Of a stretch of 64,000 nucleotides of DNA, positions 24,994-36,996 are shown piece by piece. Source of the DNA: Sorangium cellulosum (GTDB lineage: Bacteria > Myxococcota_A > Polyangia > Polyangiales > Polyangiaceae); contig DYPH01000012.1 of assembly GCA_020720045.1 (NCBI GenBank), positions 1 through 64,000 of the forward strand, given 5' to 3'. The notes beneath the pieces were generated by a model, which was not told where the DNA came from, did not search any database, and saw only the letters and a list, made by a program, of their open reading frames with translations. Position 1 is the first letter of the stretch. Every line of letters starts with the position of its first letter. A program made the position numbers and the translations under genes.

Positions 24994-25073
24994 AAGGGCG
25001 CCGATGGTGCCGTGCTCAACGCCTCGCGGCAAGCTCCTTCGGCGACTACTTCAGGCACCGCCGACGGGTCGAA

Positions 25074-26495
25074 ATGTGCCAAGGTCACCGCCCGATGCAT
25101 CTCCCGGGTTGGGCCACTGAACTTCTCCCGTTGGCGATTCTCCTCACGACCGTGGTTACGGTCGTAAGTCGCCTCCCCAAGGTCGATCTCGGCCACTCGA
25201 AGGCCTTCGAGCGCCGCCGCGTGCTGAACTGGCTTCCGGCCGGCCTGACGTACGCGTTCCTCTACATGGGGCGCTACAACCTTTCGGTTTGCACCGACAA
25301 AGCGATTGGCGCGCTGACCTACGACCAGTTTTCCGACATCTCTTCGATCGGAAAACTCGTCTACGGCCTTTCGTTCCTTTTGAATGGGCCGCTCACCGAT
25401 CGCCTCGGGGGCCGAGCGACGATTATTCTCGCGGCGGCCGGCTCCGGGCTCGCCAATCTCGGCCTCGGCTTCCTGGTCCTCAAAGGGGTGCATTCGCCCT
25501 CCGAGCTGCACGCGCTCCAAGCGCTCTATGCGGTGAACATGTACTTTCAATCCTTCGGTGCCGTCAGCATCGTGAAGGTGAACAGCGCATGGTTCCACAT
25601 TCGCGAGCGCGGGACCTTCGGCGGAATCTTCGGCATTCTTATCAGCTTGGGCCTCTATTTCGCCTACGACTGGTGCAACTTCATTGCGAAGAAGCTCCAC
25701 GTCGGTTGGGCCTTCTGGGTCCCTTCGACGATCCTTTTGGCCTTCGCAGGAATCGACACGCTCCTCGTGCGGGATCAGCCGTCGGACGCTGGCCACCCGA
25801 ATTTCGCGCTCGGCGACGCGAGCGAAAGCGATGATGGCCCTGCCCTTGGCCCGCTCGGCGTCGCGAAGAAGATGTTCACGAATCCGGCGATCCTTCTGAT
25901 TACCGCGGTAGAGTTTTGCTCCGGATTCCTCCGAACGGGGATCATGGACACCTACAAGCCGTTCGCGGATGCCGTCGGCCGGAAGGAAGAATTCGTCCGA
26001 CACAACTGGGGAATCCTCAATTGTACGGCGGGGATTCTTGGCGGTGTATTCGCCGGCGTCATTTCCGATCGCATCTTCCAGTCGCGCCGCGGCCCGGTGT
26101 CGGCGGTGTTGTACGGAGTGATGGTCGTCGGTACTGGCGTCGCAATCGGAACGCTCGTCATCCCTGGCTTCGCCGGGTGGCCGTGGGTGCTCATGCTGCT
26201 CGCCATCATCGGCGTTCACGGGATGCTTTCCGGCACCGCAAGCATGGACTTTGGCGGAAAGAAAAATACCGGTGTCGCCGTCGGTTTGATCGATGGTTTC
26301 GTCTACTTCGGAGGCGCCCTCGGCCAGTACGTGTTGAAGCACACGATCCCTGCCGACAAATCGGCGGCGGCTGGGGACCCGAAGAATTGGTGGACGTGGC
26401 CAGCGACCCTCCTGCCGGTCGCCATCGTCGGCTTCCTGCTCACGACGCGCCTCTGGAACGCGAAGCCGACCTCGAAAGCCGCCTCGTCCCACTGA
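25074..26495 (+). CDS. MFS transporter, organophosphate:phosphate antiporter (OPA) family
   Basis: A 473-residue polytopic membrane protein with about 12 helices. The motif FLYMGRYNLSV near the first helix, GPLTDRLGGR in the loop after helix 2, and WFHIRERGTFGGIFGI fit the GlpT/UhpT-like OPA family, which exchanges organophosphates for inorganic phosphate. The substrate cannot be told. ATG 25095 (MHLPGW) is an alternative start. The gene is divergent from the cNMP-binding gene, about 80 bases away. Confidence 0.85.
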   Translation: MCQGHRPMHLPGWATELLPLAILLTTVVTVVSRLPKVDLGHSKAFERRRVLNWLPAGLTYAFLYMGRYNLSVCTDKAIGALTYDQFSDISSIGKLVYGLSFLLNGPLTDRLGGRATIILAAAGSGLANLGLGFLVLKGVHSPSELHALQALYAVNMYFQSFGAVSIVKVNSAWFHIRERGTFGGIFGILISLGLYFAYDWCNFIAKKLHVGWAFWVPSTILLAFAGIDTLLVRDQPSDAGHPNFALGDASESDDGPALGPLGVAKKMFTNPAILLITAVEFCSGFLRTGIMDTYKPFADAVGRKEEFVRHNWGILNCTAGILGGVFAGVISDRIFQSRRGPVSAVLYGVMVVGTGVAIGTLVIPGFAGWPWVLMLLAIIGVHGMLSGTASMDFGGKKNTGVAVGLIDGFVYFGGALGQYVLKHTIPADKSAAAGDPKNWWTWPATLLPVAIVGFLLTTRLWNAKPTSKAASSH

Positions 26496-26559
26496 CGACG
26501 CAGCGTCTCGCGGGGCGCTGCTTCAATCGTGAATCGATGCCCGTTCTAACGGCGTTTTC

Positions 26560-27405
26560 CTAGCCTTCTCGGATCGCGACGGCGAGGCGCTCCGCAAGGT
26601 CGTCCCCGGCGCGGGTCGGTCGTTCGAGAAAGCGGCGATTCCACTCGGCGTCGCCGCTGTCTTCGGTCACCCGAAACCGGTGCCCCTTTAGGCGCTCGGC
26701 GAAGCGTTCCCTTGCTTCGTAGAAACGAAACTGTTCGCCCGCCGCACGCACGGTGAGGTCGAGCGCTTTGTTTGGTTTTGCGGCAAGATAGGTGACTGCA
26801 AGGAGCGACTTGTTCGGGAGGTATTTCGCAAGCGCGTCGAGGGAAGCGTCGATGTGAACGGCATCGAGGTACATGGTGACCCCTTCCCAAACGACGGCGA
26901 CCGGCCGATCGCCCGTCACCTCGCGAGCGAGGAGATCGGCGAGGGCACGGTCGGAAAAGTCGCATGGGGCAAACGTCACATGGTCCGACGCGATGCCGGC
27001 CCGCTCCAAGCGACGCCGTTTCGTCGGTTGAGTGCTTGGGTGATCGATCTCAATCGACCGGGCGAAAACGTCTTTGAGACGGTAGGCGCGCGCATCCAAA
27101 CCGGCGCCAAGAATCACCAGCGTCGCATCGGCATGTTCCCGGGAAAAGTCGATCAATGCGGCATCGATCGCCGCGGAACGGAGCTCAAAGTGACGCATGC
27201 GGCCACCGTCGAGGGCGTCCTGGATGGCACAATAGCGGCGTGAAACACTTGGAAATACGCCGCCAAGACGCAAGGGGATCGCGTAAGGCCAGCCGAGGAG
27301 CCGCGCTGCATAGGGATCCTGGCTCACCGGCGCCCCGCCAAGGGAGGCAAGCCCCCGAAGAAACGCGACCCAGGATGCGGTGTGACTCGGTTCCCCTTCG
27401 CGCAT
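26560..27405 (-). CDS. SAM-dependent methyltransferase, LCM/TIGR00027 type
   Basis: This 281-residue protein has the leucine-carboxyl-methyltransferase-like pattern: SHTASWVAFLRGLA at the start, LVILGAGLDARAYRL (SAM site), SIEIDHPSTQPTKRRRL, and AVVWEGVTMYLD. Related myxobacterial and mycobacterial proteins methylate unknown small molecules. ATG 27405 is chosen because the extra N-terminus of the longer frame (to 27498) overlaps the prfB 5' region. Substrate unknown. Confidence 0.85.
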   Translation of the reverse strand: MREGEPSHTASWVAFLRGLASLGGAPVSQDPYAARLLGWPYAIPLRLGGVFPSVSRRYCAIQDALDGGRMRHFELRSAAIDAALIDFSREHADATLVILGAGLDARAYRLKDVFARSIEIDHPSTQPTKRRRLERAGIASDHVTFAPCDFSDRALADLLAREVTGDRPVAVVWEGVTMYLDAVHIDASLDALAKYLPNKSLLAVTYLAAKPNKALDLTVRAAGEQFRFYEARERFAERLKGHRFRVTEDSGDAEWNRRFLERPTRAGDDLAERLAVAIREG

Positions 27406-27459
27406 AGCCTTTAACCTAGCGCGCTTGACGGGCGATGCGTCTCGTTGCAGAAGCGCGGC

Positions 27460-28600
27460 ATGCTTTCCGACATCCGCACGAAACTCGAGGACCTCCAAGG
27501 GCGTCTCATGACGCTAAGGGGGTATCTTTGACGTCCCGAGGCTAAAAAACGACATCGCTCGCCTTGGCGATCGCACGCTCGCGCCCGGCTTCTGGGACGA
27601 CATGAAAAAGGCTCAGGCGGTTACGCGTAAGCGTTCCGCGTTGGAGCAAACGGTAGAGACGTTTGAAAAGGCCGTGCGCGACGTCGACGACGCCCGCGAG
27701 CTTCTTGAACTCGGCGTTCAAGAAAACGACGAACCGACGATTCAAGAGGCAGAGGGACTGCTTCCCGCCCTCGAAGAACGCGTCCGAAAAATGGAGCTGA
27801 AGCGAATGCTCGCCGGCGAAGCGGATCACGCTTCGGCGATCGTGAGCATCCACCCGGGGACCGGGGGCACCGACGCGAAGGATTGGGCGCAGATGCTGCT
27901 CCGAATGTACCTTCGGTGGTGCGAAAAGCGAGGTTTCAAGACGGAGATCCTCGACTTCGCGGAGGGGGAAGAAGCTGGCATTGATGGTGCGTCCTTCTCC
28001 GTGACGGGAGAATTCGCCTTTGGCCACTTGAAGGCCGAAAATGGCGTGCATCGCCTCGTGCGCATCAGCCCCTTCGATGCGAACGCGCGCCGTCAAACGG
28101 CCTTCGCGGCCGTCGAAGTAACCCCCGATATCGAAGACGAAATCGATATTGTCGTCAAAGACGAAGACCTCGAAACGACGACGATGCGCGCCGGTGGCAA
28201 AGGCGGACAGAACGTCAATAAGGTCGAAACCGCTGTTCGAATGAAGCACATTCCCAGCGGAATCGTGATCGTGTGCCGCGCAGAGCGCTCCCAGCATCAA
28301 AACCGGGCTCTTGCCTTGAAGATGCTGAAAGCAAAGCTCTACGAGCAGGAAATTCAAAAGCGGGAGGCCGCCAAGAATGCCTACGAGGCCTCGAAGACCG
28401 ACATCGCGTGGGGGCACCAGATTCGCTCCTACGTGCTCGCCCCGTACCGCTTGGTGAAGGACCTCCGGACCCAACACGAAACCGGCGGCGTCGACGGCGT
28501 TCTCGACGGAGACCTCGATCCCTTCATCGAAGCGTATTTGATGGCGGCCGCCGGCGGGACCCTTCGGAAGGGCGGCGCCGAGAACACCGACGACGTGTAA
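27460..28600 (+). CDS. prfB: Peptide chain release factor 2, programmed +1 frameshift
   Basis: RF2 ends translation at UGA and UAA. The first frame begins at ATG 27460 ([10 protein letters not shown]) and reaches TGA at 27529-27531. Skipping T27529 joins it to the long frame, giving about 379 residues. The main body has the anticodon-like SPF (about residue 203) and the catalytic GGQ in [11 protein letters not shown] (about 248). The frame-shift site has AGGGGG, then CTTTGAC, as in many bacteria. It is divergent from the methyltransferase by 54 bases. Confidence 0.96.
27517..27532 (+). promoter_or_regulatory. prfB programmed frameshift site
   Basis: AGGGGG (Shine-Dalgarno-like, 27517-27522) followed by TAT and CTT TGA C (27526-27532). 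This is the canonical arrangement that stimulates +1 shifting when RF2 is scarce, providing autoregulation. Confidence 0.95.
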
Positions 28601-28653
28601 TCATCGTCATTGGGCCCAACGAGACAGGGCCCGCCATCGTCACGACCAAGCGC

Positions 28654-28893
28654 CTATCGGGGTTCCCCGGTGGGCGCTTCTTCATTGGCGGCTGTTGAAG
28701 TGAGCCCTTCTTCGATCTCGAGGACGCGCTCGGCGACCGCCTCCAAGAGTTGGACGCACGGTTCGCAGCCTCCGCCGCAGCATCGAGGTCGAGGTCCCTC
28801 GCGGAGGAGCGGACGCACGCAGTCGATGTAGCATTCGGCCAAACCGCACTCGCGCGCTGCCTGGAAAAGAACACCTTCGCGTTCGGAGGCCAT
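28654..28893 (-). CDS. Small Cys-rich protein with CCGGGCEPC motif
   Basis: A 79-residue protein starting at ATG 28893. It has Cys pairs in ECGLAECYIDC and CCGGGCEPCVQLLEAV, followed by a helix. The CCGGGC-x-PC pattern resembles the oxidoreductase-like domain found in small bacterial and eukaryotic proteins and could bind a metal or iron-sulphur centre. It is antisense to nothing and fills the space between prfB and the next gene. Confidence 0.55.
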   Translation of the reverse strand: MASEREGVLFQAARECGLAECYIDCVRPLLREGPRPRCCGGGCEPCVQLLEAVAERVLEIEEGLTSTAANEEAPTGEPR

Positions 28894-29003
28894 GACGCGG
28901 GGAGGTAGCGCCCCCCTCGGAAGGAATCAACGGGTGCCGACGAGACCAATGGTCGCGTCCCAAATGCGAGACTTCCACGTCGATCCCGGGTTAGATCGCG
29001 CCC

Positions 29004-29831
29004 ATGTCCGATCGACCGAACCGCATCCCGCGCAATCTCGTGCTCGATGCCCGGTTTCAGTTCAAATACACTGGGATTTTAGTCGGTTCGGTCGCCTTGG
29101 TCCTCAGCCTTTCCGGGCTGTTCCTCGTCAGGACGACGAACACCGCCCGCGACGTCGCCGCGGTCGCCGTCGATGAGGCCCAGCGCGCTCTCAACGAATC
29201 GCGGGCCAACGCGAAATTGGCGAAGCAAAATGCGCTTCTGGCCGACCCGGACAATGAAGATCTCGCGGCGATCATCGACGCCGACTTGAAGAAGAGTGAC
29301 GAAGAGGCGGCCAAGAAACAGACCGACATTCAGGAAGTCCGGAGGGCGGTCGACAAAGAGGTGACGCTGATGAAGCGCCTCCTCGGTGCGACCGGCCTGC
29401 TCACCGTTCTTGTACTCCTGTTTACGGGACTATTCGTCACGCATCGTATCGTCGGCCCTGTCCATAAGATGAAGCGCTTGCTCCGTCGCGTCGGCACCGG
29501 AAAGCTCGCCATTAAGGAGCGTCTTCGCCGCGGGGATGAACTGGAAGATCTCTTCGATACGTTCCTCCAAATGACGTGGTCGCTCTCGGCGCTTCAGCGC
29601 GGGCAGCTCGCGACTATCGAAGCGACGTTGAGGGAAGCCGAGAAGTGTGGCGCGAGCCGGGAAACGCTGGAGGGGCTGCGCGCACTCCGCGCCCAAACGG
29701 CGCTTTCCTTGGGAATCGAGCAGATGATGCGGCGGAGCCAGGTCGACCTCCGCGTTTCGGAAATCGGCTTTGATGCGGTGAAGAGTCCCAGTCAATCACC
29801 GCCCAAGCCGGGCCAGAATGGGGGAATCTGA
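29004..29831 (+). CDS. HAMP-domain membrane protein
   Basis: This 275-residue protein has two transmembrane helices (about 26-46 and 128-150), a periplasmic helical region of some 75 charged residues between them, and a HAMP domain after the second (RIVGPVHKMKRLLRRVGTG). The C-terminus is a short helical tail with no kinase, cyclase or chemotaxis domain. It may pass a signal to a separate partner; the downstream TerB-like gene overlaps its stop (TGATG). Receptors of this type occur in myxobacteria. Confidence 0.8.
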   Translation: MSDRPNRIPRNLVLDARFQFKYTGILVGSVALVLSLSGLFLVRTTNTARDVAAVAVDEAQRALNESRANAKLAKQNALLADPDNEDLAAIIDADLKKSDEEAAKKQTDIQEVRRAVDKEVTLMKRLLGATGLLTVLVLLFTGLFVTHRIVGPVHKMKRLLRRVGTGKLAIKERLRRGDELEDLFDTFLQMTWSLSALQRGQLATIEATLREAEKCGASRETLEGLRALRAQTALSLGIEQMMRRSQVDLRVSEIGFDAVKSPSQSPPKPGQNGGI

Positions 29832-30325
29832 TGAGTCACGATACGTTTCAGACGACCGTCGATACACTCATTGAATATTTTGCCCGTTTTGACTACTATC
29901 CGACGCCCCTAATCGACGTCGCTGTCTTGATTGCGCAGGCCGACGGGCAGATTGATCCGTCGGAGCTTGAGATGCTTCGAGATGTCATCTCGCTTGTCTT
30001 CGGCGCCCGGATGCGTGCGAGCCTCGTCGCGACGCTTGTCAATGTGAGCATCGAAGTCACGGAGGCGGCGGGAATTGAAGGTCGCCTCCGTTTGATCGCA
30101 GCAATCCTTCGTGATTGCGACAGCGTTGAAGAAGGGGTTCGCTTCGCCGCCCTTGTCGCCCACGGCTCCAAAGGGCTCGGCGCTCCAGAAAAGGCGATGG
30201 TCGCGCGCTTGGGTGCAGCCTGCATGCTCTCCAGCGAGGAAGTCGCGCGAATCATCGCCCACGTCCAGGCGACGGTGCCGCCCGAGCCACTATCCTCAAA
30301 GCACTCGATCCCCCCTGGCGTGTAG
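29831..30325 (+). CDS. TerB-like alpha-helical protein
   Basis: This 164-residue all-helical protein has the repeated pattern DVAVLIAQADGQIDPSELEML found in TerB-like domains, where acidic positions may bind metal. ATG 29831 overlaps the previous TGA by 1 base, so the HAMP protein and this protein are probably made together and may form a signalling pair. Function unknown. Confidence 0.7.
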   Translation: MSHDTFQTTVDTLIEYFARFDYYPTPLIDVAVLIAQADGQIDPSELEMLRDVISLVFGARMRASLVATLVNVSIEVTEAAGIEGRLRLIAAILRDCDSVEEGVRFAALVAHGSKGLGAPEKAMVARLGAACMLSSEEVARIIAHVQATVPPEPLSSKHSIPPGV

Positions 30326-30371
30326 TCTCCGTGGGAAGCGACCGCGATCTGCGCTAGACGCCGACCCACTT

Positions 30372-32085
<1,714 letters not shown>

Positions 32086-32093
<8 letters not shown>

Positions 32094-34026
32094 ACTCCTC
32101 GGGATTATCCTTTTCTTCGCCTCGAAACCTTTCGCAGCGAGTTACCGACGGGCGCTGCCGATTCTTGCGACGCTCACCCAGATCTTTCTCGCCCTTTGGG
32201 CGATTGCGTGGCTAGCGACGGGGGCGTTCTCCGCGATTCTATCGCCGGGGGCCTTCTTCCAAGCATGGGTCGGCTACACGGCACTCGGTACGCTCGCCTT
32301 TCTGCTCGACCTCATCTGGGTCCTCGGGCCGACGACGGTCTTTCTCTTAGCGAGCGTTTCTGACTTCCTTGGGCGCCACAAAAAGGGGCTCACCGGCGGT
32401 GGTCTGGTCGTTTCGATCGCCGGCTTCGGCGGATTGACGTTTTGGAGCAGCCGCCTCCCGGTGCTTCCCGGGTTTCGGTTTTCCCCCCAGGAGACCTTCG
32501 TCCGCGGCGGCGCGATTCTTTTTGGGGTCGCAAGCGCGGCGTTCCTCGTCGGTACGCTCTTCCCGCTCCTCCTGGATCTCCTGGAAAAGCGCTCCTTTGT
32601 GCCGACGGTCGCCTCTCGGCACGTCCGAACGAAGAAGTCCGGTTTCCTCACAGTTATCAGCACATTGTCGATTCTGAGCGTCGCGCTCAGTTCCTGTTCG
32701 TTGTGCGGCGTTACCTCCATGATGGGAGGATTTTCGAGCGATCTCAAACGGAAGATTCTCGGAAACAGCGGGCACATCGTGGTCGACCAGGAGAGCGCCG
32801 CCCCCTTTGGCGGAAGCGACGATCTCCTCACAAAGCTCCGCGCCTCGCCGAAGGTCGTTGGCGCGACGCCGGTCGTCCAGGGGGAGGCGATGGCCCAGTC
32901 CCGAGCGAACCTCGCCGGTGTCATCGTTCGCGGCATCGACCCGGCGACCCACGGGACGGTCACCGAGCTTGCTAACAACGTCGAACTCGGGAAGTTCGAG
33001 TGGCTCGAAAATCCGGAAATTCTTGCCGATTTGCCGCCTGAAACGGTGATCGGCGTCGGCCCCAAAGGGGAGCCCTTCCACAAAGGGGTTACGCGGAAAT
33101 CCGAGTACGACAAGCTCGATCCCGCCGTCCGCGACGCGATCAAGAAGGGGCCCGATCGCGCAGGGATCGTCGTCGGGCGGGAGCTCGCGAAGACGCTCCA
33201 GCTCTTCATCGGAGACGAAGTGACGCTCGTTTCGCCAATGGGGGACCTCGGCCCGATGGGGATCCTGCCGCGCACTCGCCGCTTCCGCGTGGCAGGGATC
33301 TTCTTCTCGGGGATGTACGAGTACGACGCTTCCCATGTGTATGTAACACTCGGAACTGCCCAAGAATTCTTCGGGACCGGCGACAAGATTCACGCGATTG
33401 ACGTGAAGGTCGAAGATGCTGACCGGGTCGATCTCGCCGTCCCCGACGTCACCGCCGTCGTCGGCGCATCGGCAGCAAACACGGAGGCGCTCAAGCCAGA
33501 GGCGGTTCCCGAGGGCGCCCCGAAAGGGACCGTCGCCCGACCGGGCACCGGCCTCCGGCTCCGCGATTGGCGCGACATCAATAAGAACCTCTTCTCGGCA
33601 TTGAAGCTCGAAAAGTTCGTCGTTTCGATCCTGCTTACAATCGCCGTGATTGTCGCAAGCTTCTGCATCGTCTGCACGTTGCTATTGATGGTAACTGAGA
33701 AGGGGCGCGAGATCGCGATCCTGAAGGCGCTCGGCGCAACCGACGGGTCGATCCTTCGCCTCTTCATGCTCGAAGGGACCATCATTGGCGCCTTCGGTTC
33801 CGCCTTTGGGGTGGCGACCGGCCTCGCGCTTGTGACCGGTGTAAAGTGGTTCGGCCTGAAGCTCGACCCGGACGTCTATTACATCGATAAACTCCCGGTC
33901 GCGGTGAATCCAAGTGACTTCGTGGTGATCGGCCTCGGCGCGATGGCCATTTGCACCCTCAGCACCTTTTACCCGGCCTGGGCAGCGTCACGGCTACGCC
34001 CCGTCGACGGCCTCCGGAACTCCTGA
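32086..34026 (+). CDS. LolC/LolE-type ABC permease with extra N-terminal membrane region
   Basis: A lipoprotein-releasing permease of the FtsX/LolCE class that, with LolD, extracts lipoproteins from the inner membrane. The 646 residues include about 180 N-terminal residues with several extra helices. The LolCE core follows: a helix beginning TVISTLSILSVALS, a periplasmic MacB-like domain, and three C-terminal helices around IAVIVASFCIVCTLLLMV and EIAILKALGATDGSILR. Usual LolC/E proteins are about 400 residues. A single fused LolF-like permease may serve the homodimer. Confidence 0.85.
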
Positions 34027-34038
34027 AAGCAGAATACG

Positions 34039-34782
34039 ATGGCTCTCGTCGAAGCGAAGAACGTCAAGAAGGTCTACGAGCACGAAGGGCGCTCTTTGGA
34101 GGTCCTTCGTGGCATCAATCTTACCATTGAAGCCGGTGAGATGGTCGGTGTCGTCGGCCAATCCGGCGCCGGAAAGTCTACGTTTCTCCACTGTTTGGGG
34201 ACGCTGGACATTCCAACCGCCGGCGAACTCTTCGTCGATGGGTCCGACGTCACAAAGCTGTCCGGGGCCCGCCTTGCAGACCTGCGTAATCGAAGCCTAG
34301 GCTTCGTCTTTCAATTTCACCATCTTCTTCCGGAGTTCACGGCGGTGGAGAACGTCTTCATGCCTGGACTCATTCAGGGAAAGCGGCGGCGCGAGCTGGA
34401 AGCACGTGCTCACGACCTCCTCACCGACGTAGGGCTTGGGCATCGCCTCCACCACCGACCAACGGAACTCTCCGGCGGCGAGCAGCAGCGCGTTGCGGTT
34501 GCTCGGGCACTTCTGCTCAATCCGAAGTTGCTGCTGGCCGATGAGCCGACGGGAAATCTCGACTCAAAGACCTCCAGCCAGATTCACGAGCTATTCTTCA
34601 CGATCAACGAAAAGCACGGGACGACGATCGTCGTCGTGACGCACAATGCCCAGTTGGCCGAGAGTATGCCGCGCGTGGTGACCCTTCGCGACGGGCGCGT
34701 CGAGAGCGACGTTCAGACCGGGGTGACCCGCGGCGCAAAGAAAAACACAGACGCGATTTCCGAAGAAAGCGCGAGCAGCTAA
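34039..34782 (+). CDS. lolD: ABC transporter ATP-binding protein, LolD
   Basis: ATPase partner of the upstream permease in lipoprotein release. The 247-residue protein has Walker [10 protein letters not shown] (40-48), the signature LSGGEQQR (about 145-152), and Walker [13 protein letters not shown] (about 164-175), followed by VVTHNAQLA. It lies 12 bases after the permease stop. A Ser/Lys-rich tail of about 25 residues follows. Confidence 0.93.
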   Translation: MALVEAKNVKKVYEHEGRSLEVLRGINLTIEAGEMVGVVGQSGAGKSTFLHCLGTLDIPTAGELFVDGSDVTKLSGARLADLRNRSLGFVFQFHHLLPEFTAVENVFMPGLIQGKRRRELEARAHDLLTDVGLGHRLHHRPTELSGGEQQRVAVARALLLNPKLLLADEPTGNLDSKTSSQIHELFFTINEKHGTTIVVVTHNAQLAESMPRVVTLRDGRVESDVQTGVTRGAKKNTDAISEESASS

Positions 34783-34798
34783 CGGTCTGACAGGGAGG

Positions 34799-35758
34799 TC
34801 ACCACCGGACGACGACCTCGCTCGGAACGACGGTAGCTTCGCAGCCGGGGATCTTCACGTTCACCGGCAGCGAGAGGCTCCCCGGTTCCTTCGACGGGGT
34901 CGCGCCGGGACCGACGGCGCGGCTTGCTGCGTTTGAAGGCACTTCTACGAACGGAACGACCTGCTCGGCACGAAGGGTCTTTGCGACGAGGGGGGCGCAG
35001 GCGAGACGAACGTCGACGTGGGACGGATTCGCCTTCGCTTTCGCGACGCCAACAATCGACACTTCGAGGCGATCAAAGGCCCTTTCGACGATTTCCTTTG
35101 CCGCCTTGAGCGTCACGCTTGCCGCTTTCTGGTCGAAGGTGGCTCGTGGCGGCGGCTGGTCGATGGGCAAAAGGCGCACGGTGTCCCCCTCGGAAACCTG
35201 CGAAACGTCAAAGGGTTCGGCGCGCACGTTCTGCATGACGAGCACGAGGCTCCTAGGGCCGTCGACGTGGACGACCGCCGGTTCGACTTTCGGTGCCCCC
35301 TTGACGACGAGGCCGGCGGGCGGAGTACCGGAAACACTTACCAAAATGGGGACATCGCGCTCGACGCGATCTTCCCAATCGAGCTCCAGGTAGGCGGGCT
35401 CGATCTGCTCGACGGAGAGCCCCGGCGGGACCTTCACCAGGTTTGCGTCGAGGAGCACGCGCTTCGGCGTCCCCTGGCGCAAGTCGACTTCAATCTTGCC
35501 GAGCTCATCGGCATGCACGTCATCGAGGACGATTTTCGGCCCCCGCACGGTGACACGGACGCGCGGCGGGAGCGAAGTCATGAGAATCTTTGCTCCGCCT
35601 TTCGGGGGCGGGAGCGCGTCGAGACGGACCTCGAGCGTGTGCTGGGTGTCCTGGCTGCCATGAACCATCGCGTAGAGGACGAGCGCGACGACGAGGCTTA
35701 TCGCCTTGAGGCCGACGTTTTCGGTGACGGCCCCGCGAAAGAAGGCGAGCGCTTTCAT
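34799..35758 (-). CDS. ybbR: YbbR-domain protein, CdaA regulator
   Basis: This 319-residue protein has one N-terminal transmembrane helix (VGLKAISLVVALVLYAMVHG) and then about three YbbR-like beta repeats (DVRL..., VTVRGPK..., LELDWEDRVERDVPI...). YbbR/CdaR proteins are extracytoplasmic partners that modulate the diadenylate cyclase CdaA. The start overlaps the cdaA stop by 4 bases, so the pair is coupled. Confidence 0.85.
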   Translation of the reverse strand: MKALAFFRGAVTENVGLKAISLVVALVLYAMVHGSQDTQHTLEVRLDALPPPKGGAKILMTSLPPRVRVTVRGPKIVLDDVHADELGKIEVDLRQGTPKRVLLDANLVKVPPGLSVEQIEPAYLELDWEDRVERDVPILVSVSGTPPAGLVVKGAPKVEPAVVHVDGPRSLVLVMQNVRAEPFDVSQVSEGDTVRLLPIDQPPPRATFDQKAASVTLKAAKEIVERAFDRLEVSIVGVAKAKANPSHVDVRLACAPLVAKTLRAEQVVPFVEVPSNAASRAVGPGATPSKEPGSLSLPVNVKIPGCEATVVPSEVVVRW

Positions 35759-36996
35759 GGCGTCCCTTTCGGTGTAGACCGCACAGAAGTAGGCGGCGGA
35801 GAGTCGTCATCACCGGCATCGGGGAGCTCGGTCGTGGAGGCTTGCGCCATCGGTCGCGTGACCGGCTCCTCCTTCGGCTTTTCGACCTTCAACTCGCGCG
35901 CTTCCAGGGCCCGGCGCGCCTCGGGGAGCGTCGCGGGCGGCGGTGTGTGCGCGCGTGCCAGCGCTGGCGGCAGCACGGAAATGCGCCCGGAGCCCGTTTT
36001 CAACTCCCCGGATTCGCTTGTTGTTCGGCCGACGCCCGAAAGCGTCTTGAGGGCGGTCGGTGGGAGGGAACCGCGGCTTGCCGTCGGGAGCGGCGTCGGT
36101 GCCGACGGCGCAAGAATCCGCGAATCGGGACGGCCGTCTTTGCCGCGCTCTTTGGCGACCGCGGGGTTCATCTTCGTTTCATTCTTGCGGTCTGCGATCG
36201 GCTCTTTCGTCGCAATCCCAAACAAACCAAAGAGTGCCTGCCGGAGCGATGTCCCGTCGAGATTGGAAATAATGTTCCCCTGAAAGCAAACGGAGATTGT
36301 TCCGCGCTCTTCGGAGACGACAACCACGACCGCATCGGTCTCTTCGGTAATCCCGACCGCCGATCGATGGCGCGTACCGAGCGCCTTGTCGAAGTTTTTG
36401 GCTTCGGGCATCGGAAAGAACACGCCGGCTTCCGCGATACGAAGATTGCGGACGATTACCGCACCATCGTGGAGCTTATTCACCCCTTCGGGCACGAACA
36501 GAGAAACAAGAAGGTCGCGCTGGAGAGCGGCGTCGATCTCCGTCCCGGAGCTTGCGACGAACTCGTCAACGTTCGCATTTTGTTCAAAAAGAATGCTGGC
36601 ACCCATACGATGCCGGGCCAGCTCGGTCGCGGCGGCGACGACCTCGTCGATCGCTTTCGCCTCTTTCTGGAGGCGGGCCCCCGGCAAAAAGTTCGGCGCG
36701 CCGACGCGAATGAGCGCCCGGCGAATATCGTTTTGAAAGACCACGACGACAACGAGCGCAATCGCGGAAAGAACGCCACTCAGGAGATTAAAAAGAGTAA
36801 CGAGTCCTACGCGTTGAGCGACGAGATAGACGGCAAAAATGATCCCGAGTCCGCTCGCCATTTGCATCGCGCGTGTGCCGCGAACGACGAGTAAAACGCG
36901 GTAGACGGCCCACGCAACGATCAGCAAATCGGCCAGATCGATGACGACCTGAAGCAGCGGGCGGCGGGCGAAGAGATGAAAGAATCCGTCGAGCAC
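35755..36996 (-). CDS. cdaA: Diadenylate cyclase (c-di-AMP synthase) with long tail
   Basis: Makes the second messenger c-di-AMP from two ATP at the inner membrane. Three transmembrane helices occupy residues 1-85. The DAC domain has the two catalytic motifs: NKLHDGAVIV (DGA, about 171-176) and LGTRHRSAVGITEETDA (RHR, about 207-209). Typical CdaA is about 270 residues; this one has 413 because of a 150-residue Pro/Ser/Thr/Lys-rich C-terminal tail, probably disordered. GTG 36996 overlaps the folP stop by one base. The gene order folP-cdaA-ybbR is conserved in many bacteria. Confidence 0.9.
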   Translation of the reverse strand: MLDGFFHLFARRPLLQVVIDLADLLIVAWAVYRVLLVVRGTRAMQMASGLGIIFAVYLVAQRVGLVTLFNLLSGVLSAIALVVVVVFQNDIRRALIRVGAPNFLPGARLQKEAKAIDEVVAAATELARHRMGASILFEQNANVDEFVASSGTEIDAALQRDLLVSLFVPEGVNKLHDGAVIVRNLRIAEAGVFFPMPEAKNFDKALGTRHRSAVGITEETDAVVVVVSEERGTISVCFQGNIISNLDGTSLRQALFGLFGIATKEPIADRKNETKMNPAVAKERGKDGRPDSRILAPSAPTPLPTASRGSLPPTALKTLSGVGRTTSESGELKTGSGRISVLPPALARAHTPPPATLPEARRALEARELKVEKPKEEPVTRPMAQASTTELPDAGDDDSPPPTSVRSTPKGTP

